A stretch of DNA of 64,000 nucleotides from Listeria booriae (GTDB lineage: Bacteria; Bacillota; Bacilli; Lactobacillales; Listeriaceae), in assembly GCF_000766865.1 (NCBI RefSeq), contig NZ_JNFA01000031.1, positions 103,798 through 167,797 of the forward strand, written 5' to 3'. Made by a program: the position numbers and the translations under genes. The notes beneath the pieces are model-generated. The model saw only the letters and a list, made by a program, of their open reading frames with translations. It was not told the origin of the DNA and did not search any database. Position 1 is the stretch's first letter. Each line of letters starts with the position of its first letter. This document shows positions 52,765-61,890 of the stretch, piece by piece.

Positions 52765-54189
52765 TTAAAATGGATCAAAATAGTCATACGTTGTGACGCC
52801 GCCATTAATTGGTTTACTAATGCGGGTTAACTCATTGACAATTTTTTTAGCATCGGCACCGAAAACTGGGAGTGGCTGGTAGTTATTTTCGTTCAGACTA
52901 CCATCAGAATTCTCGTAAGTTGGCACGATGGAGATGCTTTTCAATGTGATTTGATTATTTTCTTCGGTAAAACGTAAACGGAACATCGATGTCATGCGTG
53001 AAAGCAATGTCGGATCAGCACCGAACGCGAAGTCTCCCATGCTGTAAACGATGTATTTACCATTGTATTTTTCAACGCTTTCTAGGCGATGCGGATGGGA
53101 ACCCATAATGATATCAGCGCCTGCATCAATGATTGCATGACCGAACTGGGTTTGGTAATCCACTGGTGTTTCATGGTATTCGACGCCCCAGTGCATATTT
53201 ACAATGACTAGCGTATCATCTTTTTTATACTTTTTGACATCGGCTTCGATTTGGGCGAGATAGCTTGGTGACTGCTGGCTCGAACGGCAATCGTAGCCTA
53301 GGAAAACGGTTTTGATACCACCGATTTTAGTGATGAGCGGCATATCTTTATTGAAAACAGGAATATCATTATCTTTAAAAGCTTTCAACGTATCGTCATA
53401 GCCAACTTGGAAGTAGTCCATCGTGTGATTATTCGCGAGATTTGCGGCTTCGACGCCACTTGCCGGTAGGAAGGCCACATGCGCTGGATCACTCTTAATC
53501 CGCCACATTTTCACCTCGGCTTTTGTCGCTGTTGTAAAAGCACTTTCGGCATTGATAACAGTGTAGTCATCAGATTTGAACCACGGCAGGCAGTTTTGAT
53601 AGACGTAGGTGTCCGTGCCGTTGTTCTTCTTGAAAACATTGTCAAATTTAAGATGTTCGGGTGTTTCAGGATAGGTGCCAAAAGAATTATCGCCAACCAT
53701 CGTGAGGGTGATGACGCCTTTTTGTTTTAAGCCTTGTTCATAATTGGCAGCTGCCGCGTAGAACCATTGATATTGCGTGGTTTTCGTGATGTCGGGTAAT
53801 TGCTTTTCGGTCGCGATGAATGCAGGGTACACTTTGCCGAGCGCTTTCTTGTCGGCTTTGCCTGATTTGTAGTCTTGGAGCGTTTGAAGGCAGGCGGTGA
53901 CTTGTTGGATGTAGTCGCTGTTTTTATTTTTGGTGTGTTTGAATTGTTTTGTAGCGCTTAGAAGTTGGGTTAATTGCTTTTGTGATTTGGTATCTCCGCC
54001 GGAATTTGCGATGGCTTGTAGTGTTTTTTGCGTTTGGGCTGAGATTTGTTTGACGTCAGCGGTTGTCGGATTTTTCTGGGATGGGGGTTGTGATTGTGTT
54101 TGTTTTTCCATAGTGTGGACGGTGAAAAGAATGCCAATTGCGAAAATTAGGATGATGCTGCTTGCGATAATGAGTTTGGACTTTTTCAT
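52765..54189 (-). CDS. CapA/PgsA-family metallophosphatase-like surface protein
   Basis: 474 residues: N-terminal membrane anchor (about 6-25), a Gln/Lys/Thr-rich linker region to about 160, then a CapA domain with MVGDNSFGTYPE near 166 (GD motif), NAESAFT near 216, LANNHTMDY near 252 and MGSHPHRLESVEKY near 358. CapA family members take part in poly-gamma-glutamate synthesis or act as membrane-bound phosphatases; no capB/capC genes are present, so the polymer role is doubtful. SD AAAGGAAT upstream of ATG. Confidence 0.88.
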   Translation of the reverse strand: MKKSKLIIASSIILIFAIGILFTVHTMEKQTQSQPPSQKNPTTADVKQISAQTQKTLQAIANSGGDTKSQKQLTQLLSATKQFKHTKNKNSDYIQQVTACLQTLQDYKSGKADKKALGKVYPAFIATEKQLPDITKTTQYQWFYAAAANYEQGLKQKGVITLTMVGDNSFGTYPETPEHLKFDNVFKKNNGTDTYVYQNCLPWFKSDDYTVINAESAFTTATKAEVKMWRIKSDPAHVAFLPASGVEAANLANNHTMDYFQVGYDDTLKAFKDNDIPVFNKDMPLITKIGGIKTVFLGYDCRSSQQSPSYLAQIEADVKKYKKDDTLVIVNMHWGVEYHETPVDYQTQFGHAIIDAGADIIMGSHPHRLESVEKYNGKYIVYSMGDFAFGADPTLLSRMTSMFRLRFTEENNQITLKSISIVPTYENSDGSLNENNYQPLPVFGADAKKIVNELTRISKPINGGVTTYDYFDPF

Positions 54190-54263
54190 GGGGTTTATTC
54201 CTTTCTGATGCAGATGTGTTTGCTATAGATATTATAATATAAAATGGGTGGGATGACTATATG

Positions 54264-55328
54264 GGAGTGATGGTGGTGGGTGATGTTTGGGCTGGTCGAT
54301 TGTGGCATCTAGCTTTGAGAGGTTGAACGGGCTCTTTTGTTGTGGTTCTTATGAAGCGTAGTTTGCTGAGTTAGAACCTCAATATGCAGTCGAATGAAAT
54401 GAGACTGCCTTCCTTTGTGGGTTATGGCGGTGGGCGATGTTTGGGCATGGCGGGTTTGGCGTCGCGCGTGGTGGCTAGCTTCAAGAGCCAGCTCCTCGAA
54501 GTTTTCACAGCCTCCATAAAAATCAAGGGAGGATTTTTACTACGCCTGCTCCAAACTTTTTCGGAGCTAAGCGGGCTCTTTTGTTGTGGTTCTTATGAAG
54601 CGTAGTGTGCTGAGTTAGAACCTCAATATGCAGTCGAATGAAATGAGACTGCCTTCCTTTGTGGGTTATGGCGGTGGGCGATGTTTGGGCATGGCGGGTT
54701 TGGCGTCGCGCGTGGTGGCTAGCTTCAAGAGCCAGCTCCTCGAAGTTTTCACAGCCTCCATAAAAATCAAGGGAGGATTTTTACTACGCCTGCTCCAAAC
54801 TTTTTCGGAGCTAAGCGGGCTCTTTTGTTGTGGTTCTTATGAAGCGTAGTGTGCTGAGTTAGAACCTCAATATGCAGTCGAATGAAATGAGACTGCCTTC
54901 CTTTGTGGGTTATGGCGGTGGGCGATGTTTGGGCATGGCGAGTTTGGCGTCGCGCGTGGTGTCTAGCTTCGAGAGCCAGCTCCTCGAAGTTTTCACAGCC
55001 TCCATAAAAATCAAGAGAGGATTTTTATTGCGCCTGCTCCAAACTTTTTCGGAGCTAGACGGGCTCTCTCAGCTTTTCGTTTTTGTCTAGCTTCAAGAGC
55101 CAGCTCCTCGAAGTTTTCACAGCCTCCATAAAAATCAAGAGAGGATTTTTATTGCGCCTGCTCCAAACTTTTTCGGAGCTAGACGGGCTCTCTCAGCTTT
55201 TCGTTTTTGTCTAGCTTCGAGAGCCAGCTCCTCGAAGTTTTCACAGCCTCCATAAAAATCAAGGGAGGATTTTTATTGCGCCTGCTCCAAACTTTTTCGG
55301 AGCTGAACGGGCTCTCTCAGCTTTTCGT
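54264..55328. repeat. Tandem array of palindromic repeats upstream of dbpA
   Basis: A core element starting CTAGCTTCRAGAGCCAGCTC and ending GGGCTCTYTT begins at 54475, 54719, 54963, 55087 and 55211. The first three are 244 bases apart and include an extra 120-base segment with hairpins GGTTCT/AGAACC and GCAGTC/GACTGC; the last intervals are 124 bases. A decayed, internally deleted copy lies at 54264-54350. Each core can fold: outer GAGAGCC/GGGCTCTC, a middle GAAGTTT/AAACTTTTTC and an inner ATAAAAATC/GATTTTTAT. No plausible gene lies in 54190-55367. Confidence 0.85.
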
Positions 55329-55336
55329 GTTATACT
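55328..55336 (+). promoter_or_regulatory. Extended -10 promoter of dbpA
   Basis: TGTTATACT, an extended -10, lies exactly where the last repeat ends and 32 bases before the ATG. The last repeat therefore provides the upstream part of the promoter. Confidence 0.6.
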
Positions 55337-55367
55337 TAAAATAAAACAATAGTTATGAGGTTGAGTT

Positions 55368-56798
55368 ATGAAATTTGGTAATATTAGTTCGGATATTGAG
55401 AAGGCGTTGGCTGGGTTGGGGTATAAGGAGGCGACGGAGGTGCAGCGGGAGGTTGTGCCGCTGGTTTTGCAGGAGCGGGATGTGGTTGTGAAGGCGCAGA
55501 CGGGTAGCGGGAAGACTGCGTCGTTTGCGATTCCGATTTGTGAGCTTGTGGAGTGGGGCGAGAATAAGCCGCAAGCTTTGGTTTTGGAGCCGACGCGGGA
55601 ATTGGCGGCGCAGGTGAAGGCTGATTTTACGAATATTGGGCGTTTTAAGCGGATTAAGGCTACGGCGATTTTCGGGAAGTCTCCTTTTGCGAAACAGAAG
55701 TTGGAGCTGAAGCAGAAGAGCCACGTGGTTGTTGGCACGCCTGGGCGGACGCTCGATCATATCGAAAAAGGAACGCTAAGCCTTGAAAAAGTGCGGTATT
55801 TGGTCATTGATGAGGCGGATGAAATGCTGAACATGGGCTTTATCGAACAAGTGGAGGCGATTATTCAAGCCTTACCGAAAAACCGCGTGACGATGTTGTT
55901 CTCAGCGACATTACCGACAGACATTGCCGTGCTTAGTGAAAAATATATGAAAACACCGCAACACGTTGAAATCACGGCAACTGGCCTGACTACGGCGGAC
56001 ATTTCGCACGAAAAAGTAATTGTCAAAGAAGATGCAAAAATGTTGGCGTTACGCAATACATTGATTGTGCAAAATCCTGATAGTGCGATTATTTTTTGCA
56101 GAACACAAGAACGCGTGGACGATGCGTATACACAATTGCGCAGAATGGGCTATCCAGCTGAGAAAATCCACGGTGGCTTGACACAAGAAGATCGTTTTGG
56201 CGTGATGAATGATTTTAAACGCGGACAATTCCGCTTCTTAGTAGCAACAGATGTGGCGGCGCGCGGGATTGATATTGAAAATATTTCGCTGGTGGTAAAT
56301 TACGATGTGCCGCTAGAAAAAGAGAGCTATGTGCACCGGACTGGGCGGACAGGAAGAGCTGGTCGCAGTGGAAAGGCGATTACGTTTGTGACGCCGAATG
56401 AAGACCGTTTTATAGCCGAAATCGAGGCATATATTGGATTTGAAATCCCGCAAGTTGATCTGCCGAGTGAGGCGATTGTTGCCGCACGAAAACCTGCGTT
56501 TGATGAGAAAATGGATGAGGCGCCAGTCGTGAAGAAGGATAAGAGCGCGGCGCTTAGTAAAGATATTATGAAATTGTATTTTAACGGCGGGAAAAAGAAG
56601 AAGTTACGCGCTGTGGATTTCGTAGGGACAATTGCGAAATTAGATGGCGTGAGCGCAGATGATATTGGGATTATTACAATTGAGGATAATGTGTCATTTG
56701 TGGAGATTTTGAATGGAAAAGGCACGCTTGTGTTGAAGGCGATGCAGGAGACGACGGTGAAAGGGAAGAAGTTGAAGGTGAGCAAAGCAAGGAGATAA
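55368..56798 (+). CDS. dbpA: DEAD-box RNA helicase DbpA/YxiN
   Basis: 476 residues. Helicase motifs in order: AQTGSGKT near 43-50, PTRELAAQ near 75, DEAD near 146-149, SAT near 177, [12 protein letters not shown] near 292 and [10 protein letters not shown] near 324. The C-terminal 75 residues form a DbpA-type RNA-binding domain ([18 protein letters not shown]), which targets hairpin 92 of 23S rRNA. It assists 50S subunit assembly. ATG with GAGG upstream; unusually GC-rich codons at the start relative to neighbours. Confidence 0.94.
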   Translation: MKFGNISSDIEKALAGLGYKEATEVQREVVPLVLQERDVVVKAQTGSGKTASFAIPICELVEWGENKPQALVLEPTRELAAQVKADFTNIGRFKRIKATAIFGKSPFAKQKLELKQKSHVVVGTPGRTLDHIEKGTLSLEKVRYLVIDEADEMLNMGFIEQVEAIIQALPKNRVTMLFSATLPTDIAVLSEKYMKTPQHVEITATGLTTADISHEKVIVKEDAKMLALRNTLIVQNPDSAIIFCRTQERVDDAYTQLRRMGYPAEKIHGGLTQEDRFGVMNDFKRGQFRFLVATDVAARGIDIENISLVVNYDVPLEKESYVHRTGRTGRAGRSGKAITFVTPNEDRFIAEIEAYIGFEIPQVDLPSEAIVAARKPAFDEKMDEAPVVKKDKSAALSKDIMKLYFNGGKKKKLRAVDFVGTIAKLDGVSADDIGIITIEDNVSFVEILNGKGTLVLKAMQETTVKGKKLKVSKARR

Positions 56799-56800
56799 CA

Positions 56801-56838
56801 AAAAGATGCCTAGTCAGCGCGATTAGGCATCTTTTTTC
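56801..56838. terminator. Bidirectional terminator between dbpA and NUDIX gene
   Basis: AAAAAGATGCCTA pairs with TAGGCATCTTTTT; A and T tracts on the two sides. It overlaps the end of the convergent NUDIX gene. Confidence 0.9.
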
Positions 56839-57218
56839 TGAAGTTTGTGAACGGCTGGGAGGTTCGCTGGTGACCAAGTTAGGTCGGACAATTCACCAAG
56901 TGGCAGCCATTTCATTGCTTGATGAACATGTAGCGCAGGTGTACCATGAACTAAATCACAAAGAAAACAAGTGAGGTGGACATTGGCAAAATCGTACGCA
57001 TAGGTGGTTTGGCTAAATTCTTTCCTCACATAAATGAGACAGCCAATTTCCTCCTGAACCTCTCGAATAAGCGCATTTTCGGGTGTTTCGCCAGGCTCTA
57101 TTTTACCACCAGGAAATTCCCAATCTGAGCCATTAATCGCCGAATCGAGGCGTTGGACACAGAGTATTTTATTTTCGTTTTGAATAATAGCTGCGACGAC
57201 GTGGAGTGTTGTTGGCAT
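56823..57218 (-). CDS. NUDIX hydrolase, MutT-like (copy 1)
   Basis: 131 residues with the complete NUDIX box GGKIEPGETPENALIREVQEEIG near 38-60 (G, E, REVQEE positions conserved). Family members hydrolyse oxidised or other nucleoside triphosphates. Ends TWSPANLPAVHKLQ, almost the same as the copy at 60426-60830. It is transcribed away from the helicase gene at 57367, with about 150 bases between starts. Strong SD AAGGAGGC upstream of ATG. Confidence 0.93.
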   Translation of the reverse strand: MPTTLHVVAAIIQNENKILCVQRLDSAINGSDWEFPGGKIEPGETPENALIREVQEEIGCLIYVRKEFSQTTYAYDFANVHLTCFLCDLVHGTPALHVHQAMKWLPLGELSDLTWSPANLPAVHKLQKKDA

Positions 57219-57366
57219 TTGGAGCCTCCTTTTTTATTTTAATCATATCATACTATTCTCAGAACAGAATAAAAATGACAAAATGACATAGTTAGAGGTA
57301 AAAAATAGCCAAATAAGCTATAATAAGAATAGTAGAAATTTACTAACAAGGTGGATTGAGATAGAG

Positions 57367-60366
57367 ATGGACGAATATTATTCAGAGAAAAATAGTGAGA
57401 ATGCGGATGAAGTTCGTGAACCTGTTGCTGAATACGTTGTTGACAAGCAGCCGCAGCAACTAAGTTTGGAATTTCCAGAAGAAAAAATGGGCGAGTATTG
57501 GGATGATACAGCATTAAATAAGACAGGCTTTGAGGAAACTAAATTAATTTATAATGAGGCGGAACAGCTTTTAGACGTTTTGAAAAAAGAATTGTCAACC
57601 TGTTCTAGTTTTGATATCGTTGTTAGTTTCATACGAACTTCTGGATTAAGTTTGCTTGTGAGTACGTTAGATCAGTTACAACAAGCAGGAATTAAAGGTA
57701 GGGTTATAACAACTACATACTTAAATATTACAGAGCCGAGTGCCATGGAGACACTTTTGCAGTACCCTAATATTGAGACAAGAATTTATCAGCCTCAAAG
57801 TAGTCTAGACAGCTTTCATGCTAAATCATATATGTTTTACCGAAATAATGGAGCCGATTCAATCATTTTAGGTTCTTCTAACATTTCAAAAGCAGCACTG
57901 AAAAACGGAGAAGAGTGGAATTTGCGCACATACGAGAAAGATTCGGACAGTGTTGTGAAAACGGGGCAATCGAGATTTGAGCACCTTTGGAATCATGATA
58001 ATATTGCTTACTTAGACGAAACTTATGTGAGTGATTACAAGGAGTATTGCCGAATCAAAGATGGGAAGTCAACATTTAAAGCGAGCTTCACTAATTCTCA
58101 AACACTGGATTCAACAGAGTTAAAACCGAATTCAATGCAAGATGAGGCATTAATCAATATACAAGAATCGATGAGAAATGGTCACACTAGAGCACTTGCG
58201 ATTGCGGCAACAGGAACCGGAAAAACTTATCTGGCTGCGTTTGCTGCTAAAGATATTGGCGCGAGTTCCGTGCTTTTTATCGCTCACCGAATAGAACTTT
58301 TAGAAAGTGCTCATAGGACATTCCGCAATGTGTTTGATGATAATCTCAATTCATTTTCTTATTATAAATCAGGAAAAAAAGAATTGGCTAAGTTTACATT
58401 TGCATCGATGCAAACACTTGCTAAAGATTTAGAAGATATTCCAATGGATCACTTTGATTTTATTATCATTGATGAGTTTCATCGCGCAGCGGCCCCGCAG
58501 TACGAAGGATTGATTGCTCATTTTCAGCCTAGATTTCTATTAGGATTAACTGCGACGCCTGAACGAACTGATAAAGTGAACATATATGAAATAGCAGAGA
58601 ATAACGTGGTCTCTAACATACGTTTAGAAGAAGCGCTAGAAAGAGAGTTATTAGCACCTTTCCATTACTTTGGTATTTCAGATCATACGCTGTCAGAACT
58701 AAACATGGCTTTTAATAGCGAGCGCGAATTAGTTATACAACTAAACACGAATAGACGGGTAGACCTGATTTTAAAAAATATGAAGAAATATCAATATAGT
58801 GGCGATACGCTACACGGTTTAGGTTTTTGCGTCAACAAAGAGCATGCAAAATTTATGAGCGAACAGTTTAATCGAGAAGGTATAAAAAGTGTCTGCCTCA
58901 CGGATGAAGACAAGGGTGAAAAAAGAGTAGAGATGATAAAACGACTTCGCGATGTAAATGATGATTTGCAGTTTATTTTTACTGTGGATATTTTTAATGA
59001 AGGCATCGATATTCCTGAATTGAATCTGATTTTATTTTTACGGCCTACTGAATCGGCTATTGTTTTTACACAACAACTTGGGCGTGGATTACGAAAATCA
59101 GCGAACAAAGAATATGTAACGGTACTCGATTTTGTTGCTAATCACAGGAAGAGTTATCTAATTCCAGTAGCTTTAATGGGTGATAGGGAACAAGGATATA
59201 TCGATAAAAATAAAATACGGTATATGGTGCATAGTAACTTTAAGGAGTTAAATGCTAATTTGCATATAGATTTGTCACCGATTGTAAAAGAAGAGATATT
59301 GCGAACATTAGATACGACAAAGTTTAATACGGCGGATAATATTAGGGCGATGTTCCAGGATTTTGATAAAGTAGTAAAGCAAAGTACAGGAAGTAATCGG
59401 ACAGTACAGATACTTGATTTTGTTAAATTTGAGAACGCACCAAAAATTAGACAATTATTATCTGGAACAACGTATAAAAATATTCATACCATCAAACAAA
59501 AAACGGAACTAGCTGATACTATCGATACAGTGATTTTTGAAAACAAAGAATTAACAAAGCTATTTAATAGTATTTCAAGCCTTATTCCAATTCGTAAATT
59601 TTATGATTATATAGCCTTAGTTCTGCTTTTAAAAGATGGTAAAGTGAATTTAGAGAGCGTGCAAAAGTATGTTGAATATGTATTTTCGATAACAATGCCA
59701 GAGCAGGAAATGGCCTCGATCGGATTTGCAATTACAAGATTAACCAACAATAAAGCGTTAAATCAGAGTTCTCAAGATGATGAAGGAACTATTCATTTAG
59801 ATCCAAAACTAGCTGCATTATTAGCTGGTGATGCTTTCAAGAGTTTATTAAACGGTTATCTGGACTACGGTATACGCAGCTATGAGCAAGAATTTGGTAA
59901 AGAAATTTTTCTTCATGATGAAAAGTTACATCTTTATAAAAAATATAGAAAGGAAGATGTGGCAGTTTTTGAGGGATTTGGTGGCGATTTATCAACATGG
60001 AATCGAGAAGGTGTGCAATTTTATAATAATTGTTTTTACCTGTTTGTTAATATGGAGAAAGAGGATATTGCGGAGCATTTAGAGTATAACGATTTCTTTA
60101 TTGACCACAACAAATTCCATTGGCAATCACAAAATAATACAAACCATACATCATCTCGCGGAGAAAAATTTATTAATCATCAAGAACTAGGAATTCGAGT
60201 GAAATTATTTGTTAGAAAAAAGGCCAAGGAAGATGGTGTAACAGAGCCGTTTATCTATTTGGGAGAAGTGGATTATGTTAGTAGTCATGGTGACTCTCCT
60301 ATGAATGTAACTTGGCGCTTTCATAAAACGATACCACAACAATTATATGGTGAGTTGACATACTAA
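57367..60366 (+). CDS. PLD-nuclease/SF2 helicase protein (DUF3427-like)
   Basis: 999 residues. Order: acidic tail (1-60), a phospholipase D-type nuclease domain (about 62-215) with H151-A-K153 and GSSNIS near 169-174, an SF2 helicase with Walker A ATGTGKT near 281-287, DEFH 369-372, TATPERT near 395, the C-terminal RecA domain (DIFNEGIDIPELN and QQLGRGLRK), and a long C-terminal region of DUF3427 type to the end. Related proteins occur in defence islands and are annotated as restriction R-subunit-like helicases. It probably translocates on DNA or RNA and cleaves it through one HxK site. Its flanking NUDIX genes suggest a linked function. ATG has AAGGTGG about ten bases upstream. Confidence 0.92.
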   Translation: MDEYYSEKNSENADEVREPVAEYVVDKQPQQLSLEFPEEKMGEYWDDTALNKTGFEETKLIYNEAEQLLDVLKKELSTCSSFDIVVSFIRTSGLSLLVSTLDQLQQAGIKGRVITTTYLNITEPSAMETLLQYPNIETRIYQPQSSLDSFHAKSYMFYRNNGADSIILGSSNISKAALKNGEEWNLRTYEKDSDSVVKTGQSRFEHLWNHDNIAYLDETYVSDYKEYCRIKDGKSTFKASFTNSQTLDSTELKPNSMQDEALINIQESMRNGHTRALAIAATGTGKTYLAAFAAKDIGASSVLFIAHRIELLESAHRTFRNVFDDNLNSFSYYKSGKKELAKFTFASMQTLAKDLEDIPMDHFDFIIIDEFHRAAAPQYEGLIAHFQPRFLLGLTATPERTDKVNIYEIAENNVVSNIRLEEALERELLAPFHYFGISDHTLSELNMAFNSERELVIQLNTNRRVDLILKNMKKYQYSGDTLHGLGFCVNKEHAKFMSEQFNREGIKSVCLTDEDKGEKRVEMIKRLRDVNDDLQFIFTVDIFNEGIDIPELNLILFLRPTESAIVFTQQLGRGLRKSANKEYVTVLDFVANHRKSYLIPVALMGDREQGYIDKNKIRYMVHSNFKELNANLHIDLSPIVKEEILRTLDTTKFNTADNIRAMFQDFDKVVKQSTGSNRTVQILDFVKFENAPKIRQLLSGTTYKNIHTIKQKTELADTIDTVIFENKELTKLFNSISSLIPIRKFYDYIALVLLLKDGKVNLESVQKYVEYVFSITMPEQEMASIGFAITRLTNNKALNQSSQDDEGTIHLDPKLAALLAGDAFKSLLNGYLDYGIRSYEQEFGKEIFLHDEKLHLYKKYRKEDVAVFEGFGGDLSTWNREGVQFYNNCFYLFVNMEKEDIAEHLEYNDFFIDHNKFHWQSQNNTNHTSSRGEKFINHQELGIRVKLFVRKKAKEDGVTEPFIYLGEVDYVSSHGDSPMNVTWRFHKTIPQQLYGELTY

Positions 60367-60423
60367 AAGCTTGAATCATATTTTGATGAGTAAACACACT
60401 CTGAAAAGATATGATTCAAGCTT
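60367..60423. terminator. Bidirectional terminator between helicase and second NUDIX gene
   Basis: A perfect 15-bp stem, AAGCTTGAATCATAT and its complement, with a 27-base loop. Confidence 0.85.
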
Positions 60424-60425
60424 CT

Positions 60426-60830
60426 TTATTTTTGTGAGAAGGTCATTTGTTGCAACTTCTGTACAGCTGGAATATCAGCCGGAGCCCATGTTAGGGAATC
60501 TAATTCAGAAGGTAGTAACCATTGGATAGCATGATGTTCTAACAGTTTTGGTTCACCGTGGATTAGGTGGCATAGGAATGTCGTAAGATGAACGATACCA
60601 AAGTCGTATTCATAAACAGTATGTTCTACTTGCTCACCGATAGATACTTCGCAATCCATTTCTTCTTGAATTTCTCGTATCAAAGCATTTTGAGGGGTCT
60701 CATTAGCTTCGATTTTTCCACCTGGAAATTCCCATTGCAAAGCTAAAGAGGAGCTTGAAGACCTTTGTGCACACAGGATTTTTTCGTTTTGAACGATAAC
60801 AGCACCAACAACATGAATATCTTTTTTCAT
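60426..60830 (-). CDS. NUDIX hydrolase, MutT-like (copy 2)
   Basis: 134 residues with NUDIX box GGKIEANETPQNALIREIQEEM near 37-58. It closely resembles copy 1 throughout: HVV[AG]A at the N-terminus, ILC.QR, YEYDF..VHLT.FLC.L.HG in the middle and TWAPADIPAVQKLQ at the end. The two genes bracket the helicase as convergent and divergent partners. SD AGGAGG upstream of ATG. Specific substrate unknown. Confidence 0.93.
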   Translation of the reverse strand: MKKDIHVVGAVIVQNEKILCAQRSSSSSLALQWEFPGGKIEANETPQNALIREIQEEMDCEVSIGEQVEHTVYEYDFGIVHLTTFLCHLIHGEPKLLEHHAIQWLLPSELDSLTWAPADIPAVQKLQQMTFSQK

Positions 60831-61273
60831 TTAACAGCCTCCTAAATTTCGCAGTTCTTCTAATCATAATATAAAAGGTGTGATTTTTCAAAGGAGGCAT
60901 TACAAACTAAATACAGTTAACTTGTTAGGTCATGATTTAGTGATGCAGAAACTGAAATAATTTTAACAATTCACTGTGCTGTGACGCCAGATATAATGAC
61001 ACATAATTCATGTAATCCAAAATTTATATTTTCAGTTGTTCTAATATCTGAAAATGATTCGGCTATATACATTGGTTTTTCACGAGTGCAACTGTTTTAA
61101 ATGACTTAGCATGATTACACAATCTCACCATAAAGCAAATATTAACCAAGCCAATAGACGTAGTACCATTTGCCAGCGAATCACACATAGGTTAAAATGG
61201 TATAATCAAGGAGATATACGAAATTATGATCCAATGATTACACAGAAAATCCAACTAGAAAGGAAGCAACGCC
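60831..61273 (+). promoter_or_regulatory. Intergenic region with extended -10 before the type VII cassette
   Basis: No gene with a plausible SD and codon use was seen. TGGTATAAT (61198-61206) is an extended -10 and could start the transcript for the secretion cassette. The rest is AT-rich. Confidence 0.45.
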
Positions 61274-61561
61274 ATGTCAAAGAAAATTCAATTACCAAGC
61301 GGGCGTCTATCAGAACATGCCAAAGAAATCGGCAGTAGTGCCAATAACATATCGTTTGATTTGCGGCCTAATATGTCTTATTCGACGAGTTCTGCACGTC
61401 AACTAGTACAAAGCAGTATGGACGCGGGAAATATGATTAAAGCGATGCCAGAAGCCTTTAATAAGGATGTGCAAAATCTAAAAAATGTCGAGCAGGCATT
61501 TGTTGCCTCAGAGAAAAAGATGGCGGACATGTGGAGTAAAGCGCTTCATTTAGACAAATAA
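61274..61561 (+). CDS. Type VII secretion small partner protein (TIGR04197-like, WXG100-type)
   Basis: 95 residues, helical, with a mid-protein SSARQLVQSSMDAGNMIKA and a tail KKMADMWSKALHLDK. Such proteins (SACOL2603-like, DUF3130) are encoded in front of LXG toxins and help target them to the T7SS. AAAGGAAGC precedes the ATG. First gene of a four- or five-gene cassette. No T7SS machinery gene lies in the window. Confidence 0.85.
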   Translation: MSKKIQLPSGRLSEHAKEIGSSANNISFDLRPNMSYSTSSARQLVQSSMDAGNMIKAMPEAFNKDVQNLKNVEQAFVASEKKMADMWSKALHLDK

Positions 61562-61587
61562 AATAACTTTAGGAGTGAAAAGAAGGG

Positions 61588-61890
61588 ATGAAACAGCAGG
61601 AAGATGCCGTAAGAAAGAGTATAGAGAAACAACGGGAGTTAGAAGAAGTAGAACGCGAGTTTAGGCAATTAAAACGCCAACAAGAAGATTTGCTCATACG
61701 AATTGGGAGTGCATGGCGAGGCAACCTTTCGGAGAACAAATTAGGCGTGATCGCATTAGATTTAAATCAAGAACAACGCATGACCCAAAAGCGCCTGTAT
61801 AACTTAGATGACCAACTACAAGCCGAACACAAACAGGCAAAAGCCGACGTCGAACGAGTGAAAGAGGCGAAAGCAGATGCCACGCATTGA
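61588..61890 (+). CDS. DUF3958-like partner of LXG toxin
   Basis: 100 residues forming a long charged helical hairpin (REFRQLKRQQEDLLIRIGSAW at the centre, shown as two halves around RIGSAWRGN near 37-45), the DUF3958 pattern. These small proteins bind the LXG domain for export. AGGAG lies about 15 bases upstream and GAAGGG directly before the ATG. Its end overlaps the toxin gene by 14 bases. Confidence 0.85.
   Translation: MKQQEDAVRKSIEKQRELEEVEREFRQLKRQQEDLLIRIGSAWRGNLSENKLGVIALDLNQEQRMTQKRLYNLDDQLQAEHKQAKADVERVKEAKADATH

Noticed and set aside
54384..55090. Three ORFs of 72-73 codons, nearly identical, inside the repeat array
   Set aside because: They have no Shine-Dalgarno site, their identity is explained by the 244-base DNA repeat, and the frame crosses the palindromic core, which is structured non-coding DNA.
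54264..55328. CRISPR array
   Set aside because: Units are over 100 bases with near-identical content throughout; there are no short repeats with unique spacers and no cas genes.
61111..61338. 75-codon ORF before the type VII cassette
   Set aside because: No SD, overlaps the promoter and the start of the real gene at 61274, low-complexity composition.
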